From: Candidatus Uhrbacteria bacterium
Lineage (GTDB): Bacteria > Patescibacteriota > Patescibacteriia > UBA9934 > GWF2-40-263
Assembly (NCBI GenBank): GCA_003511125.1
Contig: DOJV01000026.1
Span: forward strand, 63,767 to 78,366
DNA: 14,600 nucleotides
Direction: 5' to 3'
Part shown: piece by piece, positions 11,800 to 14,600 of the stretch
How the letters are laid out: every line of letters starts with the position of its first letter
How positions within the stretch are numbered: position 1 is the first letter of the stretch
The notes under the pieces: model-generated
Seen by the model: the letters and a program-made list of their open reading frames with translations, nothing else
Told to the model about the DNA's origin: nothing
The model's database searches: none
Program-made: the position numbers and the translations under genes

Positions 11800-12654
11800 T
11801 TATTTTACTGGTGGCCACACGACTTTTGTACCGCTCAAATCTTCGTCTACCAAATACAAAGGAATTTTTCGCTGTTTGGCAAAATAAATTAAACAATCGA
11901 TCGGGGCAATGTCTTTAATTTTTTTACCGATTTTCTCTTCAAGAAAACAAATAACAACTTCGCGTCTTTTCTGTCCAATATCAAACAAAATCTGTCTTGT
12001 TTCTGAAGAATCCGGCTCGTTTTCTTTTAAATTATTTTTATGTTTTAATCTATAAATGACGAGATCATGATCGCTTTTGTCGATGTCTTTAGTTTCTAAT
12101 CCAAAAAAAAGATTAACCGCCCTAAGCGCGTGGCAAAAACCAAACTCGTCCGTTGCCGCGCCTAAATTTTTTACAAAAAAATCTGGTAATTCAACGACAA
12201 ACAGACCTTCGATCTTTTGCGGTCTAATTCTAACCTGAACGTGTGACTCATTAACATGGGGAGTTACAGGTGTTCTTTTTAAATTACTAGGTAACAAAAA
12301 CCCGACATAATCATCAAAATTACTAACAAAAAATTTAAGCCACCAATCGATTGGTCGTTGCCAACAACTAAATTTGTTTGGTTTAGGATTCTTTTCTCGG
12401 TCACCGATACTAATGTCCTCTGATAAAGGCGGATTATCCTCTAAACGCGATCTTAAATCGGTCGATAATGGTTCTAAACCGGCCCAATCAGCAAAACTGG
12501 ACGACAAAATTCCTTCCTTAATTATTCTCGCAAGATTTGGTGTCCGTGAAAAATGAAATTTTAATTTTGGATCATGAATCCAATCACGAATTTTACCTCG
12601 AGCTTCGGCTTCGATTTCGGCCTCAGTTGGCTCTATCTTTATTCTCTCTGACAT
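11800..12654 (-). CDS. Unknown 284-residue protein, possible ADP-ribosyltransferase-like N-terminus
   Basis: Not assigned with confidence. The ATG at 12654 is 1 nt after the leuS stop codon, so translation is probably coupled. The N-terminal KFHFSRTPNLARIIKEGILSS (residues 32-52) has the pattern H-x3-T-x-N-L-x2-I-x3-GI seen at the start of ADP-ribosyltransferase-fold domains such as DarT-like proteins and other PARP-like enzymes. I cannot find a clear catalytic Glu motif. Further features: RPIDWWLKFF, a beta-rich centre (HVQVRIRPQKIEGLFVVELP), a short GFCHALRAVNLFFG helix, and a C-terminal HDLVIYRLK...EVVICFLEEKIG portion that could be a separate small domain. No membrane segment is seen. The alternative is a family limited to this lineage. 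Confidence 0.75.
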   Translation of the reverse strand: MSERIKIEPTEAEIEAEARGKIRDWIHDPKLKFHFSRTPNLARIIKEGILSSSFADWAGLEPLSTDLRSRLEDNPPLSEDISIGDREKNPKPNKFSCWQRPIDWWLKFFVSNFDDYVGFLLPSNLKRTPVTPHVNESHVQVRIRPQKIEGLFVVELPDFFVKNLGAATDEFGFCHALRAVNLFFGLETKDIDKSDHDLVIYRLKHKNNLKENEPDSSETRQILFDIGQKRREVVICFLEEKIGKKIKDIAPIDCLIYFAKQRKIPLYLVDEDLSGTKVVWPPVK

Positions 12655-12655
12655 A

Positions 12656-14600
12656 TTATTTGACCACCATGTTCATTAATTTCCCCTTCACATAAACCAC
12701 CTTCACGATTTCTTTTCCCTCCACAAATTTTTTCACATTATCTTCAGCAAAAGCCGTGGCTTTTACTTCGTTTTCTTCGGCGTCTGGCGAAACAGTGACT
12801 GTGCCGCGCAATTTGCCGTTAACTTGGACAACGATTGTTACCTGATCGGCAACCAACATTTCCGGATTATAATTCGGCCAAGCTTGAGTTTCCAAAATCG
12901 CGGTCGCGCCGAGAATTTCGGCGAGTTCATTCGTCAGATGCGGGGCAAAGGGGCAAAGGACTTGAAGAAAATGAAAAAAACTTTCTTTGGTAATCGCTTT
13001 TTCTTCCAACACAATATTCACAAAAGTCATCATTTGAGCGATAGCGGTATTGAAACGGAATTCGGCGATATCATCGCCGACTTTTTTGATGGTTTGATGC
13101 AAAGCACGAATAACTTGGTTGCTCTCGGTCTCGGAAATCAAAGCCGCGAGGCCGTTAACTTTTTCCAAGAAACGGCGAGCGCCAACCAGGCCATTAGTAC
13201 TCCAAGCCGCCGGCTGATTGAACGGCCCCATAAACATTTCGTAAACTCGAAGAGCATCGGCGCCGTATTCGGCAACAACATCGTCCGGATTGACTACATT
13301 GCCCCAACGCTTGGACATTTTGCGTCCGTCTTCGGCAAGAATAAGTCCGACGTTTTGCAAACGAATGAACGGTTCGTCTCCACTTACCACCCCAAGATCA
13401 AAAAGAAACTTATGCCAAAAACGAGCGTAGATAAGATGACGAGTGGCATGCTCGGCCCCGCCGACATAAAGGTCGATAGGGGACCAGTAACGAATTTTGT
13501 CATTAACACCATCAACCCATTCTTGCAAAAAATTAATTTTTTCTTCATCACCAAGACTCTGACGAATACCAGCTTCTTTTTTGGCTATGAATTTGTAATG
13601 TTCGAGATTATATTCAGGCGACAAAATTCTATACGGAAAACCCCATAGCGATCCGAGTTCGGCTTCCGGCATGTCCGATGGTTTCATGTCCTGACGAAAC
13701 CCTTGCGCGGTTTGCGAAAAGATACCTTTTTGATCGCGAGATACGGCGATTATTTCAAGGCGCACATCCTCCTTTTCGTACAAATAATTCGTACCGCCAA
13801 AAACTTCGGTTAAAGAAAAACCTTCAGTTGCCAACAAACTCTCGATTTCCGCTCGATCCTTCTCCCAAGCCACAAGGGCAATGGTTCTTAATGGCAACCA
13901 AAGAGAGCGATTTAGTCCATTAAGCGAAAAGCGATTACATGTCCAAATTTTAATTTCTTTTTTCGCGAGAGCAGAATATATTTTTTTAAATTCAGAAAAA
14001 TATTTTAGATCTTTTTCCGTCGCTTCGATGGCCGGGCGGTATTTAAACCCTTTGGCAAAAAAATTTTCGTCATTTTTCGGATCCATGTAACGCAAATAAT
14101 ACCAGCAACTCCCGGCCCACTGCGGCATAGTGTTTGTTTCTCGGCGAGCCGGCCTGCCACATTGCGGACAGGTCGTATTAATCCACTCCTTGATATTGGC
14201 AAGCGGCGATTCGCCGGTGCCGGTCGGTTCGTAGTTTTCGACTTGCGGAAGTTCGAGTGGTAGCTGATCCTTTGGTAGAGGAACCACTCCGCACTTTTCG
14301 CAATGAACGAGCGGGATCGGCTCGCCCCAATAGCGCTGTCTGGAAAAAACCCAATCGCGAAGTTTGTATTGAATTTTACGCGCCCCCAAACCTTTTTCTT
14401 CGAGCCAGGAAATCATGTCATCTTTAGCTTTCCAAGTCGGCAGACCGTTGAGAAAATCTGAATTAACAGATAGTCCGTCGCCGACATAGCACTCGCCTTT
14501 AACCAGACGATCGAAAACCAGTTCATGCAAACGCTCAACGACTTTTTTGTCAGCTTCTTCGGCCGAAAACCACTCGACTTTAAATTTTTCTTTTTCATCG
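12656..14600 (-). CDS. leuS: Leucyl-tRNA synthetase, 3' part (partial at right edge)
   Basis: LeuRS charges tRNA-Leu with leucine. The frame is open to the window edge (first full codon at 14599), so the N-terminal catalytic half and most of the editing domain are outside. Seen: the end of the CP1 editing region, LRDWVFSRQRYWGEPIP, a zinc module (HCEKCG and CPQCGRP), ETNTMPQWAGSCWYYLRYMDP, PIDLYVGGAEHATRHLIYARFW, and the ATP-binding KMSKR at 13307-13321 (commonly KMSKS) in GRKMSKRWGNVVNPDDVV. The anticodon-binding helices and a C-terminal domain ending VYVKGKLMNMVVK follow. Between YMDPKNDENFFAKG and DKIRYWSPIDLYVGG, where family members have only about 15 residues, there are roughly 180 extra residues (13502..14047, listed separately). 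It is the first visible gene of the operon with the 284-residue and MFS genes. Confidence 0.95.
   Translation of the reverse strand, partial: DEKEKFKVEWFSAEEADKKVVERLHELVFDRLVKGECYVGDGLSVNSDFLNGLPTWKAKDDMISWLEEKGLGARKIQYKLRDWVFSRQRYWGEPIPLVHCEKCGVVPLPKDQLPLELPQVENYEPTGTGESPLANIKEWINTTCPQCGRPARRETNTMPQWAGSCWYYLRYMDPKNDENFFAKGFKYRPAIEATEKDLKYFSEFKKIYSALAKKEIKIWTCNRFSLNGLNRSLWLPLRTIALVAWEKDRAEIESLLATEGFSLTEVFGGTNYLYEKEDVRLEIIAVSRDQKGIFSQTAQGFRQDMKPSDMPEAELGSLWGFPYRILSPEYNLEHYKFIAKKEAGIRQSLGDEEKINFLQEWVDGVNDKIRYWSPIDLYVGGAEHATRHLIYARFWHKFLFDLGVVSGDEPFIRLQNVGLILAEDGRKMSKRWGNVVNPDDVVAEYGADALRVYEMFMGPFNQPAAWSTNGLVGARRFLEKVNGLAALISETESNQVIRALHQTIKKVGDDIAEFRFNTAIAQMMTFVNIVLEEKAITKESFFHFLQVLCPFAPHLTNELAEILGATAILETQAWPNYNPEMLVADQVTIVVQVNGKLRGTVTVSPDAEENEVKATAFAEDNVKKFVEGKEIVKVVYVKGKLMNMVVK
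13502..14047 (-). other. LeuRS insertion, degenerate nucleotidyltransferase-like domain
   Basis: This insertion of about 182 residues interrupts the LeuRS catalytic core upstream of the IGGAEHA motif. It reads like an MNT-fold nucleotidyltransferase of the aminoglycoside/lincosamide type: ALAKKEIKIWTCNRFSLNGL, then LPLRTIALVAWEKDRAEIESLL, EGFSLTE, DVRLEIIAVSRDQKG, and GFPYRILSPEYNLEHYKFIAKKE near the end. In active members the equivalent positions have GG and H-x-D-I-D. Here they read NR and LRTIA, so both metal-binding Asp are missing. The identification rests on remembered motif spacing, not on a search. I infer a catalytically dead domain kept for structure or tRNA contact. Confidence 0.5.

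Noticed and set aside
14528..14530. LeuRS start at the TTG 14530
   Set aside because: The frame stays open to the window edge and LeuRS is far longer. This is only a truncated view of the gene.
1..14600. CRISPR array, rRNA, IS element or prophage genes
   Set aside because: No regularly spaced repeats, rRNA signatures, transposase or phage motifs were seen on either strand.

Overview
The window looks like a compact bacterial chromosome segment, most likely from a Candidate Phyla Radiation (Patescibacteria) organism. That is inference from several traits: tightly packed minus-strand operons, near-leaderless housekeeping genes, a ComEC split into two genes, a nucleoside diphosphate kinase with unusual insertions, a MurA whose catalytic Cys is Asp, and many short proteins of unknown family. 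No rRNA, phage or IS genes were seen. All genes but one (9804..10511) are on the minus strand.

Layout from right to left, in the direction of transcription. (1) leuS (partial, runs off the right edge), an unknown 284-residue protein with a possible ADP-ribosyltransferase-like N-terminus, and an MFS transporter form one operon with 1 and 4 nt gaps. The LeuRS carries an insertion of about 180 residues that reads like a degenerate nucleotidyltransferase domain. (2) A lone plus-strand unknown gene (9804..10511) has a near-consensus promoter, a 5' hairpin, a strong Shine-Dalgarno (SD) and its own terminator. It is divergent from the next operon. (3) ugd, comEC (channel part) and a separate metallo-beta-lactamase gene (ComEC C-terminal part) form a cluster. 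The last gene carries an in-frame palindromic insertion. (4) ndk and a coupled unknown gene end at a 19-bp terminator. (5) The stretch 3291..4871 holds several very small transcription units with their own terminators. Two units begin with a perfect TTGACA box and a near-leaderless tiny ORF (34 and 31 codons, Leu-rich and Ile/Val-rich). Each is followed by a terminator that an upstream segment could disrupt, then a hairpin, then a GAGGT-type SD and small unknown ORFs. This resembles leader-peptide attenuation. (6) tRNA-Pro(GGG), rdgB (XTP/dITP pyrophosphatase) and murA follow, then an unknown 284-residue protein that again sits behind a terminator, a long hairpin and a GAGGT SD.

Two initiation styles coexist. 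rdgB and ugd have a -10 box 9-10 nt before the ATG and no SD. The unknown genes at 904, 4029, 4583 and 9804 have a leader hairpin and a clear SD. The known genes cover translation (leuS, tRNA-Pro), nucleotide pools (ndk, rdgB), peptidoglycan (murA), surface sugar precursors (ugd) and DNA uptake (comEC).

All calls were made by reading the sequence; no search was run.
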